NCBI RefSeq assembly: GCF_000332135.1
Contig: NZ_KB235896.1
Span: 3,057,321 to 3,121,320 of the forward strand
Direction: 5' to 3'
DNA length: 64,000 nucleotides
From: Anabaena sp. PCC 7108
GTDB taxonomy: Bacteria; Cyanobacteriota; Cyanobacteriia; Cyanobacteriales; Nostocaceae
The translations under genes were made by a program, and so were the position numbers. This document shows positions 45,201-53,872 of this stretch, piece after piece (position 1 is the first letter of the stretch; each line of letters begins with the position of its first letter). The notes below the pieces were generated by a model that worked only from the letters and a program-made list of their open reading frames with translations, did not search any database and was not told the DNA's origin.

Positions 45201-47968
45201 TGATATTCAACTTGATTTTTTGGAGTTCTGCTACCTTCGACTAATTGGGTGACGCTGTTATATTTCATCTGTTGTAATTCCAGACGCACCTGTTGATTTT
45301 CTAGCGGTTTTCCTATTGCGTCAGTTACCATAATTTCTATAGGAAAATCCTTACCAGCATCAGCTACAAAATTGCTTTTTAATCCGATAAGTCGGTTACT
45401 AGGTAAAGCGGTAAAAGTTTGGGAATTAGCAACCGATAAATTAGAAACATCCGCAACTTGTACATCTACCCGGTAAGTCATAGGATAGGGTAAATCTTTT
45501 TCTACTTTTACTGTTTGACTACTTTTACCATTAGCATCAAGCTGAGTAGTAGTTTGTAAAACATCGCTAGATAGATTCGGACTTTCTTCTGGCCAAAACC
45601 ACTGTCTACCAAAACTAAATTCCTCCCAACCTTTGGGAACAAAATTCGTTTGCTGACGAGTAATAAAATACTTAGCTTCTCCCCCTTCAACTGGTGAACC
45701 AAATAAATAATTACTAACTACATCTGCATCAACTTTATTGCCAATCAGTGCAAATTCTTTATTTAATTTTAAATCAACTTTGAAATTCGGTGGTTTAAAT
45801 TCAGCAACCCGAAACTCACCAGATATTTCTCGCTTATCTTTACCTTTAGCTTGAATAGTATAATAACCTAAAGGTAGGTTTTTCTGAATTGGTAACTCTA
45901 GAGAAAATGTCCCAAATTTATTTGTAGTTTGTGTACCTAAATCCGTATTTTGTCCATTGGGATTTACTAAAGTTATTTTATAAGTTGCATTTTTATCTTC
46001 CTGAATTTCGCCGTTTTCTAAAAAATTAGCAAAACCAGTAAACCAAGCTTTTTCTCCTGGTTGATATAACTTTCTATCTGAAAATATTACCCCTCGTGAT
46101 TCTGGTTTTCCATTTTCCCAACCTGTATCAATACCATAACCATAACTACCGCTATATTCTTGAGTTCTTACAAATGCCCAATCTTGATCTTTACTGGCAA
46201 TTACTAGGAATTTTGGTAATTTTTCCTGATTATCATAACATTGTTTTAATTGCTCATTACCAATTTTAAAAATTCCATTTTCATCAGTTTTACCATTTGC
46301 ACATGGTACAGGTTGAGGGCGCAATTTTTCATTTAATTTTGATTGATAGATTTCAATATTTGCATATTTAACTGGTGAACCGTCACTAAGATGATGAACT
46401 CGAATTAAACCCGACTCTGGAAACCATTGACTAAATACACCTAAATTTGTTAATTCCACCATTCCATAAGTCGTAGGTTCTCTCCACAACTGTTTCGTAT
46501 TTTCTTGATATTTATTAGTTCGCGCTTTCACTCCATAAGCTAACATTCCCTTAGCAGCACCCAATTTTTCTTTCAAGGGAACATTGACAATCACTGACTG
46601 ATTTTTCTTAACTGCTATTTTAAAACTTGGCCACTCCGATGGTTTTGGCAATAAATCATCAGCGTTATTTGTGTAAACTAAATCTATTGGTTTAATTATT
46701 CGATAAGCTGCTTGATATTTTGCTTCTGGTAAATTAATGGTATCAATATTTATTTGTAAATCTTTATCTGTGGGAAAAATATTTAAATCTGAGGGAACTG
46801 AAATATTGCCAGCTAAGTCACCAGTATTATATTTAATTGTGAGAGGTTTACCCAATGTTTGCCCAAATTTATCTTTGATATTTTTGTTAATAGTAATTGT
46901 ATAATTAGTATCTGGTTCTAAAGCATAAGGATTAATGCTGACAACTCTATCTTCCTCATAAATTTGCAGTACACCATCAATATCTTTAGGTGTTGGCTTA
47001 ATTTTAATATTTTCCTTAGCGATATCTGGTAATAAAACATTATTAAATTCTAACTGCGGACTACCTTTAATAAATCTGCCATAAGTTCCACCTGAATCTG
47101 GTTCTCCATAAGATTTAATTCCCACAAATGCTAAAGGTGAATAAGTCGCTAACTTACGAATAAACTCTTTATCACTGGGAAGATTACCATAAGCTGGAAG
47201 TATACCTGGAGAAAATACTAAATTGTAAGCTGTCGATTTTTTAAGTTCTTGTTTAGGGGTGATGTTATAAATCCAATTTCGTGCAGAAGCATCAAACTTT
47301 TGTAAAGGGTCTACAATTTCTGGTTGTTCAGATTTTGCTAATTCCACCTGAAAACCGACACCATGATTTTCACCCTGAGGAATTAGCTGTAAATATTTTT
47401 GTACAGAATCTAAATCTAATTCTAAATTTGCAGTAAATTGTAACTTAGGTTGTAAATTAATTGGTTCAATTGGCGATTTTTCAGCAGGGTTAACCCCAGG
47501 TAAGTTACTAAAGTTGATAGGTTCAGTGTTAAAAGTCCAAGCTAAATCTTGATCTAAACGATGATTTTGCAAATCTGCTAAACCAGCTTTGAGAGTAACT
47601 TTGACTCGCGTGGCTTTTGGTAAAGCTTTATCAGCTTGAAAACCTACCATACGCGGTGTTAAAAAGCGAAATTTTCCAGGTAAAGGTGGCCAAAGGGAAA
47701 ATTTAGTTAATAAATTCTGCTGTTCATAACTATCAAGACTTTCAACAGGAATTAAAGCTTCTTTAAAGCGAACACGAATTTGACTAAGATTTTTCGCATC
47801 TCCCAAAGGACTGATTTGTTCTATCCAATCTGGTAACTTTGGAGGTGCGAGGGATGTAACCATTGGTAATTTTTCTTTATCTGGGGTAATGCTGATAAAA
47901 TTACAGCTGGTTATCCCTAATACAAGACTGAAAATAAACAGGAACTTAAAAAGTTTTCTCACCATCAT
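42257..47968 (-). CDS. Bacterial alpha-2-macroglobulin lipoprotein, thioester-less
   Basis: About 1903 residues from ATG 47968 (47965 also possible); upstream GTG is in frame. It has a signal peptide with a lipobox (LVLGITSC, Cys about 22). Macroglobulin/MG domains fill the first about 1100 residues (RGVIFSDRKLYQPGEKAWFT is the A2M_N bait-side motif). The A2M domain contains DDLTTWRVMAVAVD, and a helical thioester-type domain and a receptor-like C-terminus follow. Where thioester members have CLEQ, this protein reads LPFAEPAASQLL, so no thioester can form. Such periplasmic proteins are thought to trap proteases and pair with PBP1C, whose gene is divergent here. Confidence 0.9.
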   Translation of the reverse strand: MMVRKLFKFLFIFSLVLGITSCNFISITPDKEKLPMVTSLAPPKLPDWIEQISPLGDAKNLSQIRVRFKEALIPVESLDSYEQQNLLTKFSLWPPLPGKFRFLTPRMVGFQADKALPKATRVKVTLKAGLADLQNHRLDQDLAWTFNTEPINFSNLPGVNPAEKSPIEPINLQPKLQFTANLELDLDSVQKYLQLIPQGENHGVGFQVELAKSEQPEIVDPLQKFDASARNWIYNITPKQELKKSTAYNLVFSPGILPAYGNLPSDKEFIRKLATYSPLAFVGIKSYGEPDSGGTYGRFIKGSPQLEFNNVLLPDIAKENIKIKPTPKDIDGVLQIYEEDRVVSINPYALEPDTNYTITINKNIKDKFGQTLGKPLTIKYNTGDLAGNISVPSDLNIFPTDKDLQINIDTINLPEAKYQAAYRIIKPIDLVYTNNADDLLPKPSEWPSFKIAVKKNQSVIVNVPLKEKLGAAKGMLAYGVKARTNKYQENTKQLWREPTTYGMVELTNLGVFSQWFPESGLIRVHHLSDGSPVKYANIEIYQSKLNEKLRPQPVPCANGKTDENGIFKIGNEQLKQCYDNQEKLPKFLVIASKDQDWAFVRTQEYSGSYGYGIDTGWENGKPESRGVIFSDRKLYQPGEKAWFTGFANFLENGEIQEDKNATYKITLVNPNGQNTDLGTQTTNKFGTFSLELPIQKNLPLGYYTIQAKGKDKREISGEFRVAEFKPPNFKVDLKLNKEFALIGNKVDADVVSNYLFGSPVEGGEAKYFITRQQTNFVPKGWEEFSFGRQWFWPEESPNLSSDVLQTTTQLDANGKSSQTVKVEKDLPYPMTYRVDVQVADVSNLSVANSQTFTALPSNRLIGLKSNFVADAGKDFPIEIMVTDAIGKPLENQQVRLELQQMKYNSVTQLVEGSRTPKNQVEYQTVSKIEVTSSNIPQTVNLKPTESGSYRIRANFSDSRDEITATDLQIWVTGKNQVFWGGEEEDKLEVKLNKKEFKPGEIATALIQSPYPEGELYFAVIKDKPLYQKVIKVKGSAPQIQFTVTPEMLPNAAVEAVLVRQGKPLNQIETGSLENLARIGFTPFKVNLADKYLKVQINPNPISLEPGKEETLELELTDTQGKPTLGQLTVMVVNEAVLQLAGYRPPNLVDTVYAEQPISTRFSDNRPDVRLAKLAAKLPKGWGYGGGLSNALANTRIRKNFQALAYYNGSVITDENGKAKITFKLPDDLTTWRVMAVAVDGNLRFGNGEATFITTKPLLTNAILPQFARSGDRILAGLSVTNTTANTGNISINGELSGSLKFAENNPTTKTLQTPVESGTQAYRFPMVAGNVGEGMVTFRTGLNNTVDAFTVPLEIKPLEITEQVVETGVSEKQVKIPLNVDNNTFPQTGGLDIQLASTLIPEIKAPAKQVLDDHNLPFAEPAASQLLIAANLQTLTQKYNQTFAEFNPQQQANQAIAQLQKLQIADGGFVAFPGQEKSDPWVSTYAAESLTKANQAYPGLVDSKILSRLKTYLQNILTNPGQYDFCKQKLCKSQLQLNSLIALSQLGDKRNSFLSDIYQQRDAFDVINQTKLARYLSQFPEWQNEAQIMRIQLQKNIYETGRTAVVNLPRSWSWMNSQTTTQAEVLRLFIDQKANTEILDKLFQSLLNLRRNGTWQTSYNNAQALTALVEYSQLQPTPPNFVTTIKLAGKKLGENRFNGYQNPSFHVNVPMDKLPRGRHDLVLQKSGQGNLHYLVAYNYRLQGNQPGRFNGLRITREISKVNSEKVIQKTGMYAFDKPVTLQPGQVFDIGLEIITDHPVDHVVIKDPLPAGFEAVDDSFQTATPALQAKADNWQLGYKTIYKDRIISYADHLEPGVYSLHYLVRSVTPGTFLWPGSQVYLQYAPEEFGRTADIKLNIIDEVIK

Positions 47969-48140
47969 TTTAAAAAAGCTTAATAGATAATGTCGTGGGG
48001 AAATACCCACTCTACTTATGTATATAGATAACTAACTTGGTGTAATGGTTCCCAACAAACCATACAATTCTTAACATTTCAGAAATATTAATTAAACTTT
48101 TTTGGCGAAATTCCTTTTACATAAATTGAAGTTTCTAGTT

Positions 48141-50492
48141 ATGAACTTAAAAACTCGTCTTCTTAAAACTCCGACTTCACAAGAGATAAAATCATATTTT
48201 CGTTATATCCATAGATATAAACCGATTAAAATCATCTTCACTGTAATTACCTTCTGCTTGATAGTGCGTTTAATGCCTTATTTTGCCCCTATTCATAGTA
48301 TAGATATAGCGCAAAAGCAGTTAGCAATGCAATTCACAGATCGGCATGGTTTAGCATTAGGAACTATCCTAACTCACGACCAAGAACATACAGCAATTAT
48401 ACCCTTAAATCAAGTTTCTCCTCAATTTATCAAGGCAATTTTAGCGGCTGAAGATAGTAGCTTTTATCAACATGGGGCATTAGATTTACAGGCTATTCTT
48501 CGCGCTATTAAGGAAGCCATTCATGAGAAAAAAATTGTTTCCGGTGCTTCGACAATTACAATGCAATTGGCGCGGATGTTAGATAATTCTCCTCGGAATA
48601 TTTCGGGAAAATTACAGGAAATTTGGCTATCTTGGCGGTTAACTGCGGGAATGAATAAAGAGGAAATTCTCTCTGCTTATATTAATCGTCTCCCAATGGG
48701 GGGAAATATTTATGGTGTAGAAGCAGCAGCGCGGACTTATTTTTCTATTTCTGCAAGTGATTTGAATTTAGCCCAAGCTTCTCTCTTAGCTGCTATTCCT
48801 AATAATCCTACTTATTTTAATCCTTATCAACATTGGGAAAGATTGAAACAAAGGCAAAAATATGTTTTAAATCGCATGGTAAAAGAGAGATATATTTCTG
48901 ATCTAGAAGCAGAACGCATATATACAGAAAAAGTTGTCTTTCAATCTCTTCAAAAGGGAATTATTGCTGCACCACATTTTTTGTTTTGGTTAGCAACACA
49001 AAGCACCCAACTTCATCAAGAGGGATTGATTCGCACTACGATAAATCGTCCTTTACAGCAGTTTGTAGAAGCACAAGTACAGCAGGTTATTTCTACTCTG
49101 ACTGAGAATAATGTCCATGATGCAGCTGTGGTGGTAATTGACAACTACTCTGGGGAGGTTTTAGCTTATGTCGGTTCGCCTGATTATTTTAATGAAGCGA
49201 AATTAGGAAAAAATGATGGAGTACAGGCATTGCGTCAACCAGGTTCAACTCTCAAGCCCTTTGTGTATGAATTAGCTTTAGAAAAAGGCATAATTCGTCC
49301 CAACACTATTTTGGCGGATGTTCCCTCTCATTACGCGATTCCGGGGGCGAAATTATATAGCCCTACAGATTACACTAACAGCTTTTTAGGTCCTGTGCGG
49401 GTAAGAGTTGCTTTGGCAAATTCTTTAAATGTCCCTGCGGTGAAGGTGTTAGAGAAAGTGAGTGTTCAAACCTTCTTAAATCGGTTGCATGAGTTGGGGT
49501 TTGTACATCTAAATCAAAGTGTTGAATATTACGGTTTGGGGTTGACTTTGGGTAGTGGAGAAGTGAGTTTATGGGAACTCGCCAGGGCTTATGTGACTAT
49601 GGCGCGTTTGGGAGAAAGTACACCATTAGTAACTATATTGACCGAATCTCAGCCCTCAACTTCTTTTTCCCCAAACAAAAAGCCAACTTGGCAATTAATT
49701 ATCGATATTTTGAGCGATCGCTATGCCCGTGCTACTGCTTTTGGTGTAGACTCAGTGTTAAATTTGCCCTTCCCTACGGCTGTCAAAACAGGCACTTCAT
49801 CAAATTATCGTGATACTTGGACTGTGGGCTTTTCTACAGATTACACTGTCGCTACTTGGGTAGGCAATTTCAACGGTGAACCAATGCGTCAGGTGTCTGG
49901 TGTGACTGGGGCTGCACCTTTGTGGAACCGGATTATGTTACACCTGCACGAACATCAATCCCCCCCAGATTTTCCACATCCAGAAGCAATGGTGCAATTA
50001 CCCATCTGTGCTACTTCTGGGTTAAAACCTACACCTGCTTGTCAGTCAGTCGTACAAGAATATTTCTCCTCAGAAGATAAAATTGCCTATGAACATCAGC
50101 AAAACTTCCATTTACCACCAGAGTATGATGAATGGTTAGCAAAACAACCGCAATTTAATTCGTTTGTTGCTAATCAACTCAGAATTTTATCTCCTCGTGA
50201 TGGTGATTTATTTTTAGTAAATCCTGGTACAGAAGGACAGCAAAAATTAGAATTCAAACTAGCTGGTGCATCTAATCAACCGATAGAGTGGTGGCTGAAT
50301 GGTAAGCAGTTATCTCCACAATCAGCTAATGGTTTATTTTGGCATTTACGCCCTGGTAGCTGGACTTTAGAAGCCAGAAGTAACCAGATGAGTGATAGGA
50401 TAACTTTTCAAGTTGAGTTAGCTAATAACCAACCTATGCGTCCTGGTTTTTCTGTAGTCAATTCCACAAAATATCAGAATTCTGGAAATTGA
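48141..50492 (+). CDS. pbpC: Penicillin-binding protein 1C
   Basis: 783 residues from ATG 48141; a TTG at 48102 is in frame but would prepend a second basic stretch. Membrane anchor at about 40-60. GT51 domain: AAEDSSFYQHGALDL and VSGASTITMQLARML. Transpeptidase: QPGSTLKPF with active Ser369, and KTGTSSNYRDTW. The C-terminal PBP1C-specific domain (about 690-775) has RILSPRDGDLFLVNP. It is a bifunctional peptidoglycan synthase at the outer face of the inner membrane. It is divergent from the alpha-2-macroglobulin gene, about 170 bp between starts, the usual genomic partnership. Confidence 0.93.
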   Translation: MNLKTRLLKTPTSQEIKSYFRYIHRYKPIKIIFTVITFCLIVRLMPYFAPIHSIDIAQKQLAMQFTDRHGLALGTILTHDQEHTAIIPLNQVSPQFIKAILAAEDSSFYQHGALDLQAILRAIKEAIHEKKIVSGASTITMQLARMLDNSPRNISGKLQEIWLSWRLTAGMNKEEILSAYINRLPMGGNIYGVEAAARTYFSISASDLNLAQASLLAAIPNNPTYFNPYQHWERLKQRQKYVLNRMVKERYISDLEAERIYTEKVVFQSLQKGIIAAPHFLFWLATQSTQLHQEGLIRTTINRPLQQFVEAQVQQVISTLTENNVHDAAVVVIDNYSGEVLAYVGSPDYFNEAKLGKNDGVQALRQPGSTLKPFVYELALEKGIIRPNTILADVPSHYAIPGAKLYSPTDYTNSFLGPVRVRVALANSLNVPAVKVLEKVSVQTFLNRLHELGFVHLNQSVEYYGLGLTLGSGEVSLWELARAYVTMARLGESTPLVTILTESQPSTSFSPNKKPTWQLIIDILSDRYARATAFGVDSVLNLPFPTAVKTGTSSNYRDTWTVGFSTDYTVATWVGNFNGEPMRQVSGVTGAAPLWNRIMLHLHEHQSPPDFPHPEAMVQLPICATSGLKPTPACQSVVQEYFSSEDKIAYEHQQNFHLPPEYDEWLAKQPQFNSFVANQLRILSPRDGDLFLVNPGTEGQQKLEFKLAGASNQPIEWWLNGKQLSPQSANGLFWHLRPGSWTLEARSNQMSDRITFQVELANNQPMRPGFSVVNSTKYQNSGN

Positions 50493-50963
50493 TTAAGTTT
50501 TACTAAAAAACCTGATTTATCTTCCGGAAATTCTGGAAAAAAAATTGATCTTGTAAATTAAGACTGAAGTTTTTATCAAATTCATCTAGCCATGACTAAC
50601 ACACAAGAAAGCAAATCTGCCAAAAAGACAAAACAGTCTTTTCCCTCCGTTGATATTGGTACTCCGAAAGTACCAGTTCGCAAAAGCAAAGCCAAAAAGC
50701 AGGAACGTGAATTACTCAGCGACTGGGAAGACGCGAGTTAATTAGAGAGCGAAAACTTGAACAAAGACTCCGCGTACCTTTGCGTTTACCTCAGCGAGCC
50801 TCTGCGTTTAAAAGTAGAGTTCCAAACCATCGTTAGTATATAATCAGTGTCCTATCAGTTTTTTTCTCAGGCAAAAAATCACACTTCGTTTGTACAAGCT
50901 GAAAAACCGTTAAATTGAGGTAAAAAGCAAAACTGTACAATAGTGATTTAGCCTAAGTTAAAA
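50493..50963. other. 471-bp gap with one small gene
   Basis: Contains the 49-residue ORF at 50592-50741 and a dispersed TCTGCGTTTA-type repeat at about 50763-50808. The remainder is the leader of the epimerase gene. Confidence 0.65.
50592..50741 (+). CDS. Small lysine-rich protein, 49 residues
   Basis: Reads MTNTQESKSAKKTKQSFPSV, then DIGTPKVPVRKSKAKK and ends ELLSDWEDAS. A basic first half and an acidic tail suggest a disordered nucleic-acid-associated or short regulatory protein. No ribosome-binding site stands out. Unrecognised, but composition and clean stop suggest it is translated. Confidence 0.5.
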   Translation: MTNTQESKSAKKTKQSFPSVDIGTPKVPVRKSKAKKQERELLSDWEDAS

Positions 50964-51884
50964 ATGAAAGTAGCAATTACTGGAGCAACAGGATTTGTCG
51001 GTAGTCGTTTAGTAAAACGGCTACAAGATGAAGGTCATAGAGTACTAGTTTTCAGCCGGAATACTGGCCTTGCCCATAAGGTGTTTCCCTCTCAGGCTTT
51101 CCCAAATTTAGAAATATTAGCCTATACACCCGGTGTATCTGGTGCTTGGCAAGATACTATTGCTGGTTGTGATGGTGTGGTAAATTTGGCTGGAGAACCT
51201 ATTGCTGAGGAACGTTGGACACCAGAACGTAAGCAGAAAATTCTCAATAGCCGCAAACTCGGTACACAAAAAATTGTGGAAGCTATAGCTAAGGTTAATC
51301 CTCAGCCAACTGTGTTAGTCAACGCTTCGGCTATTGGCTACTATGGAACTAGTGAAACTGCTACTTTTGATGAAAATAGCCCTTCTGGTAGAGATTTTCT
51401 GGCTCAAGTCTGCCAAGAATGGGAAGCAGAAGCACAAAAAGTGAAAGATGCTGGTGTGCGGTTGGTAATTTTGCGATTTGGCATTGTTTTGGGTAATGGT
51501 GGTGCTTTGGGGAAAATGATTACCCCTTTTAAACTCTTTGCCGGTGGACCTATTGGTAGTGGTCGGCAGTGGTTTTCATGGATTCATATAGACGATATAG
51601 TTAACTTAATTCTGCAAGCTTTAACTAAGCCAGAAATGGAGGGTATATATAATGCTACTGCTCCCAAACCTGTGCGAATGACAGAGTTGAGTACAACTAT
51701 GGGACAGGTAATGAATCGTCCTTCTTGGTTGCCTGTGCCGTCTTTTGCTTTAGAAGCTATGTTAGGAGATGGGGCAATAGTAGTGTTAGAAGGTCAGCAA
51801 GTTCTCCCCAAACGCACTTTAACATCAGGTTTTCAGTACAAATATCCAAATTTGCCAACAGCACTAAAGCAAATTCTTGAATAA
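50964..51884 (+). CDS. TIGR01777-type NAD(P)-binding epimerase
   Basis: 306-residue extended SDR protein. Rossmann start MKVAITGATGFVGSRLVKRL, then GVVNLAGEPIAEERW, NASAIGYYG and a C-terminal DUF1731-like tail (LPVPSFALEAMLGDGAIVVL). The GEPIAxxRW motif identifies the YfcH/TIGR01777 group of putative sugar-nucleotide epimerases, of unknown substrate. Upstream are about 80 bp of ordinary leader. Downstream it ends just before a long heptamer array. Confidence 0.88.
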   Translation: MKVAITGATGFVGSRLVKRLQDEGHRVLVFSRNTGLAHKVFPSQAFPNLEILAYTPGVSGAWQDTIAGCDGVVNLAGEPIAEERWTPERKQKILNSRKLGTQKIVEAIAKVNPQPTVLVNASAIGYYGTSETATFDENSPSGRDFLAQVCQEWEAEAQKVKDAGVRLVILRFGIVLGNGGALGKMITPFKLFAGGPIGSGRQWFSWIHIDDIVNLILQALTKPEMEGIYNATAPKPVRMTELSTTMGQVMNRPSWLPVPSFALEAMLGDGAIVVLEGQQVLPKRTLTSGFQYKYPNLPTALKQILE

Positions 51885-51914
51885 TTCTTGAATAATTTGT
51901 AATTCAATTTTAGA

Positions 51915-52110
51915 TTGGTAATTGGTAATTGGTAATTGGTAATTGGTAATTGGTAATTGGTAATTCAATCATTATTCCCTATTCCCTATTACCTATTCCC
52001 TCTTAACTGTCACCTGTCACCTGTCACCTGTCACCTATTACCTGTCACCTGTCACCTATCACCTATTACCTATTACCTATCACCTATCACCTATCACCTA
52101 TTACCTGCTA
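51915..52110. repeat. Large heptanucleotide repeat arrays
   Basis: Three consecutive array types: about seven TTGGTAA units (51915-51964), a short TTCCCTA run (51973-51999), and about 14 TGTCACC/TATCACC/TATTACC units (52006-52110). The last array stops only about 3 bp before the stop codon of the convergent small membrane protein gene. Confidence 0.92.
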
Positions 52111-52113
52111 TAA

Positions 52114-52356
52114 CTAGTTTTTCATAAATTTCTTAGAAACCCAACTGGTAATGCCACTCAGTAGCGCCCCACCCATCAGAATACCAATAGCGGGGTTAAA
52201 TACAGGTATCCACAGTTGATGCCATAAATCTAAACCCAAATTGATTCCTGAAGCATTACCAGCAACCGCGACAGCAAACCACACAAAACCTAAAATCACC
52301 AGAAAAACATCAGCAACTAATAATATGTTTAGCCAGTTTAATAATTTATCTTTCAT
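52114..52356 (-). CDS. Small two-helix membrane protein
   Basis: 80 residues. Helix 1 (about 9-32, NILLVADVFLVILGFVWFAV) and helix 2 (about 52-70, FNPAIGILMGGALLSGITSW) are joined by a loop with GINLGLDLWHQLWIPV, ending in a basic tail (SKKFMKN). Unrecognised, but a typical cyanobacterial small membrane protein. Its stop abuts the heptamer arrays. Confidence 0.6.
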   Translation of the reverse strand: MKDKLLNWLNILLVADVFLVILGFVWFAVAVAGNASGINLGLDLWHQLWIPVFNPAIGILMGGALLSGITSWVSKKFMKN

Positions 52357-52693
52357 CTTGTAAGTAATGAGGCTGAATAAAAAAAGTTAGTAGTAAGGGC
52401 TTTAGCCCTATCAAACCTAGCAAGAGAGCGATTTATCGCTCACTACGACCAAAATTTTATCTGACATTTAATTCTGTCTACCTGACTTGAAAATAAGACC
52501 CCACCCCTAACCCCTCCCCGCTGTTTCGTAGAGGGGAATAAGAAGTTTTTTTTCATGTGTTCTGGTGTACACAGTTCATGATGGCTACTTATATGCTTCT
52601 AGAATTAGTAATCATAATTCGTAATTACTAATGAATTACGAATTACTTATCCCTAACGGCACTGAGGAACTATTACGACTGAAAAATTACAAA
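52357..52693. other. Gap with dispersed hairpin repeats
   Basis: Contains AGGGC-TTTA-GCCCT (52396-52409) followed by GAGCGAT-TT-ATCGCTC (52426-52441), and a C-rich repeat (CCCCACCCCTAACCCCTCCC near 52500). They appear to be one composite dispersed repeat. No gene. Confidence 0.75.
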
Positions 52694-53116
52694 TTATTTT
52701 TCAAATAGCCATTTTTTGACTTTTTCTAAACTCTGCCAATCTGGTTTTCTGCTTAAACCATCGGCAATGCTACCTTTAATTTCATCTTCCCATTCTTGGT
52801 TGACAAATATCAACTGTTGTGCAAAATCGATGTGTTCGCGCAAACCTTTTTGACCTGTTTCTAGCATAGCTAAGGCCAGATTAATCCTGGCTTGTGGGTC
52901 TTGTGGATTTAACTTGACTGCTTTATTTGCAGCTTTGTAGGCTAAGTTGGCTTTGTTATCGAGTAGATATAACCAAGCCAGACAAATCCAAGCCGAACTA
53001 GTTTTAGGAGAGCGATCGCACACTTCTTTAAATACCGGAATGAGCGATTCTACTGATTCTCCGGCTTTATAACGTTCTAAACCTGTGTCAAACAGTTCTT
53101 CAATTGGTATAGTCAT
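52694..53116 (-). CDS. TPR repeat protein
   Basis: 140 residues. Two or three tetratricopeptide units: SSAWICLAWLYLLDNKANLA, YKAANKAVKLNPQDPQARIN and LALAMLETGQKGLREHI. The KAVKLNPQDPQA turn is characteristic. Probably a protein-interaction scaffold; specific partner unknown. The ATG lies inside a TCATTGG/TCATTAG heptamer array (ATGACTATACCAATT read on its strand). Confidence 0.78.
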   Translation of the reverse strand: MTIPIEELFDTGLERYKAGESVESLIPVFKEVCDRSPKTSSAWICLAWLYLLDNKANLAYKAANKAVKLNPQDPQARINLALAMLETGQKGLREHIDFAQQLIFVNQEWEDEIKGSIADGLSRKPDWQSLEKVKKWLFEK

Positions 53117-53185
53117 TAGTCATTGGTTATTGGTCATTAATCATTGGTCATTATATTCACAACTGACCACTAACAATTGACTATA

Positions 53186-53542
53186 TTACACACCAAATGA
53201 CTTGCCGCAACCGCAGGTTTGGGAGGCATTAGGGTTAGTGAATTGAAACCCACCACCGATCATGGCATCACTATAATCGAGCATTAAACCATAGAGGTAT
53301 AGTAGGCTCTTGGGGTCGCAGACAATTTTGAAGCCATCATAATCAAAAACTTCATCCTGAGGGGTGATCTTACTACTGTCCTCAAAATCCATCATGTAAG
53401 ACATCCCGGAGCAACCACCTTGACGGACTCCTACCCGTAAACATAAATCTTGTCCTTGCTTGCCTTGAAGAGATTTTACCTGGTGTAATGCTGATTCGCT
53501 CAACAGAATACCGCGTTGTTTAGCTTGAGTCGCTTGTGTCAT
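53186..53542 (-). CDS. IscA/HesB-type iron-sulfur assembly protein
   Basis: 118 residues from ATG 53542, preferred because CAGGAG lies about 13 nt upstream and relatives start at [11 protein letters not shown]; the frame extends to 53572. The A-type carrier fold has three conserved Cys: CSGMSY (about 57) and CGCGKS (about 112). [18 protein letters not shown] and [16 protein letters not shown] are standard. It carries or delivers Fe-S clusters in the cytoplasm. Adjacent genes are not isc/suf. Confidence 0.9.
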   Translation of the reverse strand: MTQATQAKQRGILLSESALHQVKSLQGKQGQDLCLRVGVRQGGCSGMSYMMDFEDSSKITPQDEVFDYDGFKIVCDPKSLLYLYGLMLDYSDAMIGGGFQFTNPNASQTCGCGKSFGV

Positions 53543-53872
53543 ATGCTGTTTCAACTCCTGATTTAATCTCATCTTTACCCGTCACAGGCTTGTAATAGCC
53601 TTGGGGTTGCTCTTTCTAGTTTTCTTTTATTCTAGCTGTATTGATGTCTCTAGATGCTAAAAAAAGTCAGCACTTTGTCAACAGAGAAAAAGGATTTTTA
53701 TTCTAGAATTGAGAGATTAGGTGTACTTAGAGATGGGAGATTTTTCTTTTTTCAGCCTGGTATCCATCTAAGCAGTCACCATTCTTCAGGTACAAACAGG
53801 GAAAATCCGATCCGAATTCTAGACATTCCCCACGGTTTACTTCTAAATAGCTTTTTTTGATTAACTTATTCT

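Noticed and set aside
51915-52110. Regular repeats that could suggest a CRISPR array
   Set aside because: Period is 7 bp with no unique spacers and no cas genes; it is a tandem heptamer array.
53654-53860. 68-codon frame before the 556-residue gene
   Set aside because: No domain, poor composition, and it fills an AT-rich leader; judged non-coding.
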